Of a DNA stretch of 64,000 bases, positions 35,469-44,015 are shown piece after piece. The notes under the pieces were generated by a model, which had not been told where the DNA came from, made no database searches, and saw only the letters and a list, made by a program, of their open reading frames with translations. Numbering within the stretch: the first letter of the stretch is position 1; each line of letters begins with the position of its first letter. Location of the stretch: positions 85,428 to 149,427 of the forward strand of contig NZ_JAPNLJ010000019.1 of assembly GCF_026627445.1 (NCBI RefSeq). The letters are read 5' to 3'. The DNA comes from Streptomyces sp. H27-H1. GTDB lineage: Bacteria; Actinomycetota; Actinomycetes; Streptomycetales; Streptomycetaceae. The position numbers were made by a program, and so were the translations under genes.

Positions 35469-36653
35469 ATGGAAGACATCCGAACCCGTGCCGTACACGT
35501 CGTGAACCAGCCTCCGGCCCGGGGGAGCCGGCCCCTCTCCGTTCCTCTGGTGCAGTCGTCCGCCTTCGCCTTCGACTCCGCGAGCGAGCTCGCCGAAGCC
35601 ATGGCCGGCCCGGACGGCCAGTACGTCTACAGCCGCCGGGGCAATCCCACGGTCCGCGCCCTGGAGCACACGCTGGCCGGCCTGGAGGGCGGTGCTTCGG
35701 CGATCGCCTTCGCCTCCGGGATGGGGGCCATCAGCGGCGTCCTGCTGGCGCTCCTGCGTCCGGGTGATCACGTCGTGGCGCAGCGGTGTCTCTACGGAGG
35801 GACGTACGCCTCCCTGACCGACCTGGCGGACCGGTACGGCATCGAGGTCACGTACGTCAGCGGCGACGAAGTGGTGGAGTTCGAGGCGGCGGCCGGTCCC
35901 CGGACCCGGCTGCTCGTCATGGAGACCATCGCGAACCCGACTGGCCAAGTCCCCGATCTGCCAGGCCTGTTGGCTGCCGCCCGACGCCGGAACGTCATCA
36001 GCGCCGTGGACAACTCCCTCGCGTCACCCGTCCTGTGCCGCCCCATCGAACTCGGCGCCGACATCGTGCTCCACTCCACGACCAAGTACCTGGCCGGACA
36101 CTCCGACGTCCTCGGCGGGGCGGCCGTCTTCGCGGACGACGGGCTGCGGCAGGAGATATGGCCGCGGACGGTCGAACTCGGTTCCACCCCGGACCCGTTC
36201 GCCGCCTGGTTGACCCTGCGGGGGATACCGACGCTGCCCCTGCGGATGCGTGAGCACTGCGCCAACGCCGACGTGCTGGCCGGCCGGCTGGCCGCTCATC
36301 CCGCCGTCACGGCCATCCACTGGCCCTGGCTCCCCGCCCACCCCTCGTACGCCGTCGCACGCAAGGTGCTCTCCGGTGGGGGAGGGCTGCTCTCCTTCGA
36401 GCTCGCCGGAGGCCGGGAGGCGGGAAGGGCGTTCGTGGAGGGCGTGCGGCTGGCACGGCTCGCGCTGTCGCTGGGCGGGGTGGAGACGCTGGTGACGCAT
36501 CCGGCCAGTACCTCGCACCGGGAGCTGGGCGCGGCGGCGTTGGCCGCAGCGGGGATCGGGGCGGGCCTGGTGCGGATGTCCGTAGGCATCGAGGACCCCG
36601 AAGACCTGTGGCGCGACGTCGAACAGGCCCTGTCCGGCGTTGTTTTGGGTTGA
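35469..36653 (+). CDS. cystathionine gamma-synthase/lyase-like PLP enzyme
   Basis: A 394-residue Cys/Met-metabolism PLP enzyme. The Schiff-base Lys is in HSTTKYLAGHSD (about residue 206), the PLP phosphate contacts in FASGMGAISG, and YSRRGNPTVRALE is the family N-terminal motif. At the position where methionine gamma-lyases have a Cys (LYGCTY) this protein has LYGGTY, which favours cystathionine gamma-synthase/lyase or O-acyl-homoserine sulfhydrylase activity. It sits just before the methyl-cycle-rich cluster and could feed homocysteine to MetH or channel sulfur into the product. The -35 of the next promoter overlaps its stop codon. Confidence 0.87.
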   Translation: MEDIRTRAVHVVNQPPARGSRPLSVPLVQSSAFAFDSASELAEAMAGPDGQYVYSRRGNPTVRALEHTLAGLEGGASAIAFASGMGAISGVLLALLRPGDHVVAQRCLYGGTYASLTDLADRYGIEVTYVSGDEVVEFEAAAGPRTRLLVMETIANPTGQVPDLPGLLAAARRRNVISAVDNSLASPVLCRPIELGADIVLHSTTKYLAGHSDVLGGAAVFADDGLRQEIWPRTVELGSTPDPFAAWLTLRGIPTLPLRMREHCANADVLAGRLAAHPAVTAIHWPWLPAHPSYAVARKVLSGGGGLLSFELAGGREAGRAFVEGVRLARLALSLGGVETLVTHPASTSHRELGAAALAAAGIGAGLVRMSVGIEDPEDLWRDVEQALSGVVLG

Positions 36654-36685
36654 CAAAATAAATGAACCATTCGTAGATTGGTTCA
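36650..36685 (+). promoter_or_regulatory. sigma70-type promoter with overlapping dyad operator
   Basis: A near-consensus promoter: -35 TTGACA at 36650-36655, 18-bp spacer, -10 TAGATT at 36674-36679. The -10 is embedded in a perfect dyad, TGAACCA (36663-36669), nine bases, TGGTTCA (36679-36685). The segment is AT-rich in a very GC-rich setting. It should drive the run of genes from 36725 to about 49604 under a repressor that binds the dyad; no regulator gene is immediately adjacent. Confidence 0.72.
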
Positions 36686-36724
36686 CGCCAAGGAATCACT
36701 GCTCTACGTCAAAAGGGGCGCACG

Positions 36725-37246
36725 ATGCGGTACTTCGAGGACTTCCGGACCGGTGACGTCCACGAGCTGGGCACGGTCACCGTCACCGTTGAGGAGGTGC
36801 TGGAATTCGGTAGGCGCTTCGACCCGCAGCCCTTCCACACGGACCCGGTGCTCGCCGCCGGTTCGCCGTTCGGCGGCCTGATCGCCAGTGGCTGGCACAC
36901 CGCCTCGATGTTCATGAGGCGCTACGTCGACGGGTTGCTGGTCCACAGCGCGTGCACCGGTTCCCCCGGGGTCGACGAGATCCGCTACGTGCGCCCCGTG
37001 CGCCCGGGGGACGTCCTCACCGCCCGAGTGGAGATCCTCGGATCCCGCCCGTCGCCGTTCAACTCGAGCACCGGCATCGTGCAGCCCAAGTGCCTTCTGC
37101 TCGACCGCGACGGGGCGGTCGTCTTCAGCATGATCCTGCACAGCATCTTCGAGCGCAGGCCCGCCGGTGCCGTTGCCGACGCCCCGTGTTCCGGGACGAA
37201 GTCCGCCGCCGAGGATCCGGTCCCGTGCGTGCGAGCCATGGCCTGA
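36725..37246 (+). CDS. MaoC-like dehydratase/thioester-binding protein
   Basis: A 173-residue hot-dog-fold protein of the MaoC type. FGRRFDPQPFHTDP carries the Asp-x5-His hydratase motif, followed by SPFGGLIASGWHTASMFMR, the other MaoC signature. In this setting it may hydrate or dehydrate a carrier-bound enoyl intermediate, or simply bind an acyl thioester. It is the first gene after the regulated promoter. The C-terminal 25 residues are low complexity and probably disordered. Confidence 0.85.
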   Translation: MRYFEDFRTGDVHELGTVTVTVEEVLEFGRRFDPQPFHTDPVLAAGSPFGGLIASGWHTASMFMRRYVDGLLVHSACTGSPGVDEIRYVRPVRPGDVLTARVEILGSRPSPFNSSTGIVQPKCLLLDRDGAVVFSMILHSIFERRPAGAVADAPCSGTKSAAEDPVPCVRAMA

Positions 37247-37321
37247 CCACCCCGGCGCGAGACCACCTCGAACCCCGCGACCGTCCGTACCCATCCCACC
37301 CGATGTGAAGGGAGACCTCCT

Positions 37322-38161
37322 GTGGAGGCCGTATCCCGAACCGCCCAGTGGACCGCCGCAGCGCGAGCCCTGGAGACCGACCGAGAGGACCGGCTGTTCG
37401 CCGATCCCTACGCACGCACCGTCGCCGACGACATCGGCTTCGAACTCCTGGAGCGCTACGCCGGGGCCGGCACCGTACCGTTCCTCGCCATCCGCACCAC
37501 CTACCTGGACCGGGCCGTCGTACGGGCCGTCGAGGAACACGGCATCCGCCAGATCGTTTTCCTCGCCGCCGGCATGGACACCCGCTTCTACCGGCTCCCC
37601 TGGCCCGAGGGCGTCACCGTCTACGAGCTGGACCGCCCCGCGCTGCTGGAGGCGAAGGCGCGGATGCTCGCCGACGAACCCGCTCCCGCCGGGCGCAGCC
37701 GCGTCACCGTCCCCGTGGACCTCACGCAGGACTGGACCGGTCCGCTCAAGGAGGCCGGCTGGCGCAGTGACGAGCCGGTGCTGTGGGTGGTCGAGGGGCT
37801 CCTCTTCTTCCTCCCCGAGGGCGCCGTGCGCAACCTGATCTCGACCCTGGCCGTGCACTCCGCGCCCGACTCGGTGCTGCTCGGAGACGTCATCAGCAGG
37901 GCCGCCCTGATGAACCCCCTCTCCCGCCCCTTCCTGAACTGCCTCGCCGAAGACGGCAACCCCTGGCTGTTCGGCACGGAAACCCCCGAGCAACTGCTCG
38001 CCGAGTGCGGGTGGGAAGTCCGCGAGGTGCGGCAGCCGGGCGAGCCGGGCGCCGACTTCGGCCGCTGGCCGTACCCGGTTCCGCCGCGCAGTGTCCCGGG
38101 CGTTCCCCGCTCGTTCCTGTTCACCTGCGACCTTCCGGGCTCCGAGGAGGTGGCGGCATGA
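37322..38161 (+). CDS. class I SAM-dependent methyltransferase (leucine carboxyl MT family)
   Basis: A 279-residue methyltransferase of the TIGR00027/PF04072 type, common in actinomycete secondary metabolism. It starts at GTG with the family opening SRTAQWTAAARALE and shows RLFADPYAR, IVFLAAGMDTRFYRL (SAM motif I) and VTVYELDRPALLEAK (acidic ribose-binding residue), then WVVEGLLFFLPE. It could methylate a carboxyl, hydroxyl or nitrogen. GGAGACC lies upstream of the start. Four bases of its stop overlap the second methyltransferase gene. Confidence 0.88.
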   Translation: MEAVSRTAQWTAAARALETDREDRLFADPYARTVADDIGFELLERYAGAGTVPFLAIRTTYLDRAVVRAVEEHGIRQIVFLAAGMDTRFYRLPWPEGVTVYELDRPALLEAKARMLADEPAPAGRSRVTVPVDLTQDWTGPLKEAGWRSDEPVLWVVEGLLFFLPEGAVRNLISTLAVHSAPDSVLLGDVISRAALMNPLSRPFLNCLAEDGNPWLFGTETPEQLLAECGWEVREVRQPGEPGADFGRWPYPVPPRSVPGVPRSFLFTCDLPGSEEVAA

Positions 38162-39204
38162 GCGGCACGCACGAGTTCCACCAGCGCGTCATCAGCGATG
38201 CGGGAGCGGCCGTACGCGGGCTCACCGTCGCCCTCGGCGAGCGGCTCGGCCTGTACCGTGCGCTGGCCGAGGACGGCCCCCTCACCGCGGCCGGGCTCGC
38301 GGTGCGCACCGGGATCGCCGAGCGGTACGCGCAGGAGTGGCTGCACGCCCAGCTGAGCGCCGGGTACGTCGAGCGCCACCCGAGCGCCGACACGTACACG
38401 CTGCCCGCCGACCACGTGCCCGTACTCGCCGACCCGGACGCCGTCACCTTCGCCGCCGGATTCTTCACCGCCCTCAAGGCCCTCTACGCAACCGAGGACC
38501 TGCTCGTCGACGCGTACCGCTCCGGCGACGGCGTCGGCTGGGCGGAACACGATCCGGCACTGGACACCGGGATGGGAAGCTTCTTCCAGCCCACCTACCA
38601 GCACCGGCTCGTCCCCGACTGGCTGCCCGCCCTCCACGGGGTCACCGGCAAACTCCACGCCGGCGGCGCCGTCGCCGACGTGGGCTGCGGAGTCGGGCAC
38701 ACCACGCTGCTCATCGCCAGGGCATTCCCCGAGGCGACCGTGCACGGCTTCGACTACTCCGAGGAAGCCATCTCCATCGCCCGGCAGCTCGCCGAGGACG
38801 CCGGACTCGGCGACCGCGTCGTCTTCGACGTCGCCGCGGCCGACGACTACCCCGGCTCCGGCTACGACCTCGTCACCTTCTTCAACGCCCTGCACGACAT
38901 GGGCGACCCCGTCGCCGCCGCGCAGCACGTGCACAAGTCCCTGGACGCCGAGGGGACGTGGATGCTCGTCGAGTCCAACGTCTCGCCCGCCGACATCGAT
39001 ACGCAGACACCCGCCGCCCGCATGTTCATGGCGCTGTCCGCCGTGATGTGCCTGCCCGTGGCCGTCGCCCAGCGGGGCCCTCACGCGCTCGGCAACCACT
39101 CCGGCGAGCAGGCGTTCCGCGCGATCGCGCAGGAGGCCGGCTTCACCCGCTGGCGGCGCGCGACAGAGACCCCGGTCAACGCCGTCTACGAAGTCCGGCC
39201 CTGA
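38158..39204 (+). CDS. SAM-dependent methyltransferase with N-terminal winged helix
   Basis: A 348-residue class I methyltransferase. The first 90 residues form a winged-helix dimerisation-like domain (LYRALAEDGPLTAAGLAVRTGIAERYAQEWL), as in O-methyltransferases and the Rv2258c-type proteins. The catalytic domain has SAM motif I AVADVGCGVGHTTLL near residue 178 and motif II VHGFDYSEEAI. The start overlaps the preceding methyltransferase stop (ATGA), so the two are co-translated. Substrate unknown. Confidence 0.88.
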   Translation: MSGTHEFHQRVISDAGAAVRGLTVALGERLGLYRALAEDGPLTAAGLAVRTGIAERYAQEWLHAQLSAGYVERHPSADTYTLPADHVPVLADPDAVTFAAGFFTALKALYATEDLLVDAYRSGDGVGWAEHDPALDTGMGSFFQPTYQHRLVPDWLPALHGVTGKLHAGGAVADVGCGVGHTTLLIARAFPEATVHGFDYSEEAISIARQLAEDAGLGDRVVFDVAAADDYPGSGYDLVTFFNALHDMGDPVAAAQHVHKSLDAEGTWMLVESNVSPADIDTQTPAARMFMALSAVMCLPVAVAQRGPHALGNHSGEQAFRAIAQEAGFTRWRRATETPVNAVYEVRP

Positions 39205-39246
39205 CCGCGCGTCCGCCGCGCCCACCACCACACCGAGGGAGTCTCC

Positions 39247-40140
39247 ATGGGCCTCGCCGCCCCCCTGCCCGTCAGTGACCGGTTCCTGGAAGTCCTGGAA
39301 CGGCTCAGCTCGCGCTCCATCGAGGAGTACTACAACCCGTACCAGCAGTTCGACTGGCCCGAGAAGCTCGAAGAGGGCCGGCTCTGGATGACCCCCGAGC
39401 TGCTCACCGTCTACGGCACCCCCTTCTACGAGGAGCTCGGCGAGGAGACCATCCACCGCCTCTCCAAGTGGGAGAGCATCAACTTCTACAGCCTCAACGT
39501 GCACGGCATCCGTGAGCTGCTCATCGAGGTGGTCGGCCGGATCCACATGCCCGGCTTCGAAGTACCCTCCGACTTCTTCCACCACTTCATCGGCGAAGAG
39601 AACGAACACATGTGGTTCTTCGCCGAGTTCTGCCGCCGCTACGGCGACAAGATCTACGGCTCGACCGCCATGCGCGCCGACTCCGCGTGGGAACCGGATG
39701 TGGAGAACTTCCTGGTCTTCGCCCGGATCCTGTTCTTCGAGGAACTCGTCGACCACTACAACACGAGGATGGCGCGGGACGAGTCCCTGTGCCACACCAT
39801 CCGCGAGGTCAACCGCATCCACCACCAGGACGAGTCACGGCACATCGCCTTCGGGCGCGAGCTGGTCTCCCTGCTGTTCAAGCGGATGCGGGACACGGTG
39901 TCCGTGCAGCGGCTCGCCGAAGTGGAGGCGTACCTCAAGCGGTACGTCGTCTACAGCGTCAACTCCCTCTACAACCCGCACGTGTACCGCGACGCCGGCA
40001 TCGCCGACCCGCTGGCACTGCGCAACGCGCTGGTCGCCGACGAGGGACGCCGTCCGTACGAGCGCAAGGCCATCCGCAAACCGCTCGGCTTCTTCCTTAA
40101 GGCCGGGATCTTCACCGATGACGTCCTGCCCGTCGTCTGA
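39247..40140 (+). CDS. AurF-type diiron N-oxygenase
   Basis: A 297-residue helical diiron oxygenase of the p-aminobenzoate N-oxygenase (AurF) family, which oxidises amines to hydroxylamine, nitroso or nitro groups. Predicted ligands are Glu118 and His121 (EENEHMW), Glu165 (FFEELVDH), His192, Glu196 and His199 (HHQDESRH), plus Glu90. The spacings 165-192-196-199 equal those in AurF (196-223-227-230), so the metal site looks intact. It lies directly before an amino acid:carrier-protein ligase, suggesting its substrate may be carrier-bound; that link is inference. GGGAG precedes the ATG. Confidence 0.87.
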   Translation: MGLAAPLPVSDRFLEVLERLSSRSIEEYYNPYQQFDWPEKLEEGRLWMTPELLTVYGTPFYEELGEETIHRLSKWESINFYSLNVHGIRELLIEVVGRIHMPGFEVPSDFFHHFIGEENEHMWFFAEFCRRYGDKIYGSTAMRADSAWEPDVENFLVFARILFFEELVDHYNTRMARDESLCHTIREVNRIHHQDESRHIAFGRELVSLLFKRMRDTVSVQRLAEVEAYLKRYVVYSVNSLYNPHVYRDAGIADPLALRNALVADEGRRPYERKAIRKPLGFFLKAGIFTDDVLPVV

Positions 40141-40174
40141 ACGAGCCGTCCGTCGTCCGAGAGGTGACTCCACC

Positions 40175-41035
40175 ATGACCGTGACAACCCATGCGAGCGT
40201 CGGGGAGACGAGGGGCCTGCCGTCCCTCGGACCCGAGGGGACCGCCCTGCTGCGGCTCCTCGACGACACCTTCGAGGGCTGGGGCGTGAGCGCGGGCGCC
40301 CGCCCGATGACCATGCCCCCGCTGCTGCTGGCATCCGACCTGGCCCGGCTCGACTACTACGACAACTTCCCCCACCAGGCCGTCGTCGCGGCCCCGCTCG
40401 ACCTGGCGGCAAGGGAGACCAGCGAGTTCTGTACGGACAGCGGTTGCTTCCCCTGCACCGCCCTCCAGCCGGCAGCGCTCGGACTCCCGTCCGCGTCCTG
40501 CTACGCCGTCTACATCGACCATCAGGGCCGCCAGGTCGCGGACGACACCCTGGTCACCGTTGTCGGCTGGTGCTTCCGCAAGGAGGAGCACTACGAGGGC
40601 CTGCGCCGGCAACTCGGCTTCCGCATGCGGGAAGTGGTGGCGATCGGGACCCGCGAGCACGCCGAGTCCCACCTCGCCCGGTTCACCTCGCGCATCCAGG
40701 CCTTCGCCGAGGCGCTGGACCTGCCGCTGCGCAAGGAGGCCGCCTGCGACCCGTTCTTCGACAAAGGCAGCTCGAAGGCAGTGCTCCAGCGGCTCACCCC
40801 GGTCAAGCACGAGTTCCTGTACGAGGACCTGGCGATCGCCTCGGTCAACACCCACCGCAACTTCTTCGGCGACCGGTGCGAGATCACACTGGAATCGAGC
40901 GGCAGCCCGGCCTTCACCAGCTGCGCCGCATTCGGACTGGAGCGCTGGCTGTCCGCACTGACCAGGCGGCACGGCAGCTGGGAGGCGGCGACCGAGGCCG
41001 TCCTGCGTGCGAATGCGGCCGGGCCGGCGATCTGA
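40175..41035 (+). CDS. class II aaRS-like amino acid:[carrier protein] ligase
   Basis: A 286-residue protein resembling the catalytic core of atypical seryl-tRNA synthetases and the amino acid:[carrier protein] ligases described in rhizobia. Motif 2 is WCFRKEEHYEGLRRQLGFRM with its ATP-binding Arg, and motif 3 is AAFGLERWLSAL. Predicted zinc ligands are the Cys in CTDSGCFPC, the Glu in RMREVVAIG and the Cys in FTSCAAFG. It lacks the tRNA-binding arm of SerRS. Such enzymes adenylate a small amino acid (Gly, Ala or Ser) and transfer it to a phosphopantetheine arm. The ACP encoded in the next gene is the obvious partner. Confidence 0.8.
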   Translation: MTVTTHASVGETRGLPSLGPEGTALLRLLDDTFEGWGVSAGARPMTMPPLLLASDLARLDYYDNFPHQAVVAAPLDLAARETSEFCTDSGCFPCTALQPAALGLPSASCYAVYIDHQGRQVADDTLVTVVGWCFRKEEHYEGLRRQLGFRMREVVAIGTREHAESHLARFTSRIQAFAEALDLPLRKEAACDPFFDKGSSKAVLQRLTPVKHEFLYEDLAIASVNTHRNFFGDRCEITLESSGSPAFTSCAAFGLERWLSALTRRHGSWEAATEAVLRANAAGPAI

Positions 41036-41036
41036 C

Positions 41037-41815
41037 GTGCCGACACGACCCGTCGCCCCGCCGGCGGGCGGCCTGGGCTGGGCGAATCTAGGCATGGACA
41101 TCGTGTCCGTCACCCGTGTCCGCCGACTGCTCGCCGAGTACGGCGAGGAGTTCTTCGACCGGATGCTCACCCCCGGTGAACTCGCCGACTGCCGGACGGC
41201 TTCCGGCCTCGACGTACTGAGTCTCTGCGGCCGGATAGCGGCCAAGGAAGCGTCCTTCAAGACCCTCCGCGTCCGGGGCAGGTTCCTCCCCTGGCTCGAC
41301 ATCGTCGTGCGGCGTTCCGAAGGGGGCTGGCCCCTCGTCGAGCTCCGCCGGGGCGCGGCCGAGATGGCCGCGGCATCCGGCATCGCCGAGATCACCGTGT
41401 CCATCAGCCACGACGTGGACTACGCGGTGGCCGTCGCCGCCCCCGTCCTCCAAGCCGGCTCGGCGGGCTACCCCCTCCCTCCGATCCTTCCCGGCCCGGC
41501 CGGGGCCTCGGCCGCCCCGGCAACCAACCCCTCATCCATGCACAGCACTTCAAGGAGAACAACCATGTCCGACGGTCTGCAGCAGGTGAAGAACTGGCTC
41601 CTCGCCCGTCACACGGAGCGCGAGGACATCGCCTCCGACCTGGATCTCATCGAGAACCGGCTCATCGACTCGCTGTCCTTCGTCGAGTTCGTCTTCCTGC
41701 TCGAGCAGCAGTGTGGGCGGTCGATCCAGATGGAGACCCTGGAGGTGGACGAGATCCGCACCCTCGCCGCCATCGAGTCGCACTTCTTCCCGGTCGAGGT
41801 CGAGGTGGGGCAGGC

Positions 41816-41819
<4 letters not shown>
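41037..41819 (+). CDS. holo-ACP synthase fused to acyl carrier protein
   Basis: One open frame encodes two domains. Residues about 15-140 are an AcpS-type phosphopantetheinyl transferase: LGMDIVSVTRV (metal Asp) and RIAAKEASFKTL (the KEAxxK signature). A 35-residue Pro/Ala linker follows, then an 84-residue carrier protein with the attachment Ser in NRLIDSLSFVEF. No stop separates them. GTG 41037 is chosen because AcpS proteins normally have a G-x-D-I-V strand at the N-terminus that an ATG start at 41094 would cut; GTG 41007 is also possible. A strong internal ribosome-binding site suggests the ACP is also made separately. Confidence 0.72.
41565..41819 (+). CDS. stand-alone acyl/aminoacyl carrier protein (internal start)
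   Basis: An 84-residue carrier protein that can be translated from an ATG inside the AcpS-ACP frame. AAGGAG at 41552-41557 sits seven bases before the ATG, a better ribosome-binding site than that of the upstream domain. The phosphopantetheine attachment site is Ser36 in LIDSLSFVEF, and the flanking helices fit the ACP/PCP four-helix fold. It is probably the acceptor for the aaRS-like ligase and the platform on which the N-oxygenase acts. Its stop overlaps metK. Confidence 0.8.
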
Positions 41820-43030
<1,211 letters not shown>

Positions 43031-43031
43031 C

Positions 43032-44015
43032 ATGCGCATCGTTGTCACGGGGTCCATCGCGACCGACCATCTGATGACCTTCCCCGGCCGGTTCGCCGAG
43101 CAGCTGCTGGCGGACCGGCTGGACCGGATATCCCTGTCCTTCCTCGCCGACAACCTGGAATTCCGCCGCGGCGGAGTGGCGGCCAACATCGCGTTCGGCC
43201 TGGGAACACTGGGACTGCGGCCGGTCCTGGTGGGCGCTGTGGGAAGGGACTTCGAGCCGTACCGGGTGTGGCTCAAGGACCACGGCGTCGACACCGACTC
43301 CGTTCGGGTCAGCGAGACGTGCCACACCGCGCGTTTCGTCTGCACCACCGACCGGGACCAGAACCAGATCGCGACGTTCTACGAGGGCGCCATGGTCGAG
43401 GCCCGCGAGATCGACCTGAGGGACGTCGCCGCCCGGGCCGGACGCCCCGACCTGGTGCTGATCTCGCCCGACGACCCGCAGGCCATGCTCCGCCATACGC
43501 GGACCTGTCGTGAGCTGGGCATCCCCTTCGCCGCAGACCCGTCGCAGCAGCTGGCGCGACTGGAACGGGCGCAGATCCGGGAACTGGTGGACGGCGCGAG
43601 CCGGCTGTTCACCAACGAGTACGAAGCAGCCCTGCTGTGCGAGAAGTCCGGGCTGACCGAGGACCAGGTCCTGCGACGGGTCGACTCCTGGGTGACCACC
43701 CGGGGCGAGGACGGCGTACGGATCCGGACCGCCGGCGGCGCGCCGCTGACCGTGCACGCGGTCGAGGTGCCGGAGGCCGTCGACCCGACCGGAGTCGGCG
43801 ACGCCTTCCGGGCCGGGTTCCTCGCCGCCACGGCCTGGGGCGTCTCCGAGCGGAGCGCGGCCCAGCTGGGCTGCGCACTCGCCGCGACCGTCCTCGACTC
43901 CGTGGGTACGCAGGAGTACCGAGTGTCCGGCGAGTCGCTGCTCTCCCTGCTCGGCACGGCATACGGCTGCAGGTACGAGACGGAGCTGACCGCACACCTG
44001 TGGGAGTTGGCATGA
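43032..44015 (+). CDS. PfkB-family (adenosine/ribo)kinase
   Basis: A 327-residue PfkB carbohydrate/nucleoside kinase. The N-terminal GSIATDHLMTF, the RRGGVAANIAFGLGTLG substrate-binding glycines, and the C-terminal VDPTGVGDAFRAGFLA anion-hole/catalytic Asp motif are present. Resembling the actinobacterial adenosine kinase group and placed between metK and metH, it most likely phosphorylates the adenosine released by AhcY and so pulls SAH hydrolysis forward. It starts one base after the metK stop and overlaps metH by four bases. Confidence 0.88.
   Translation: MRIVVTGSIATDHLMTFPGRFAEQLLADRLDRISLSFLADNLEFRRGGVAANIAFGLGTLGLRPVLVGAVGRDFEPYRVWLKDHGVDTDSVRVSETCHTARFVCTTDRDQNQIATFYEGAMVEAREIDLRDVAARAGRPDLVLISPDDPQAMLRHTRTCRELGIPFAADPSQQLARLERAQIRELVDGASRLFTNEYEAALLCEKSGLTEDQVLRRVDSWVTTRGEDGVRIRTAGGAPLTVHAVEVPEAVDPTGVGDAFRAGFLAATAWGVSERSAAQLGCALAATVLDSVGTQEYRVSGESLLSLLGTAYGCRYETELTAHLWELA

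Noticed and set aside
36704..37993. Long open frames antisense to the methyltransferase genes, and many others of similar size on both strands.
   Set aside because: They are by-products of extreme GC bias: they lie opposite clear genes and their translations are compositionally odd (Gly/Val/Asp or Arg/Pro-rich) without family motifs.
40175..41035. A duplicated or resistance-type seryl-tRNA synthetase.
   Set aside because: It is only 286 residues, lacks the tRNA-binding coiled-coil arm, and is next to a carrier protein and phosphopantetheinyl transferase.
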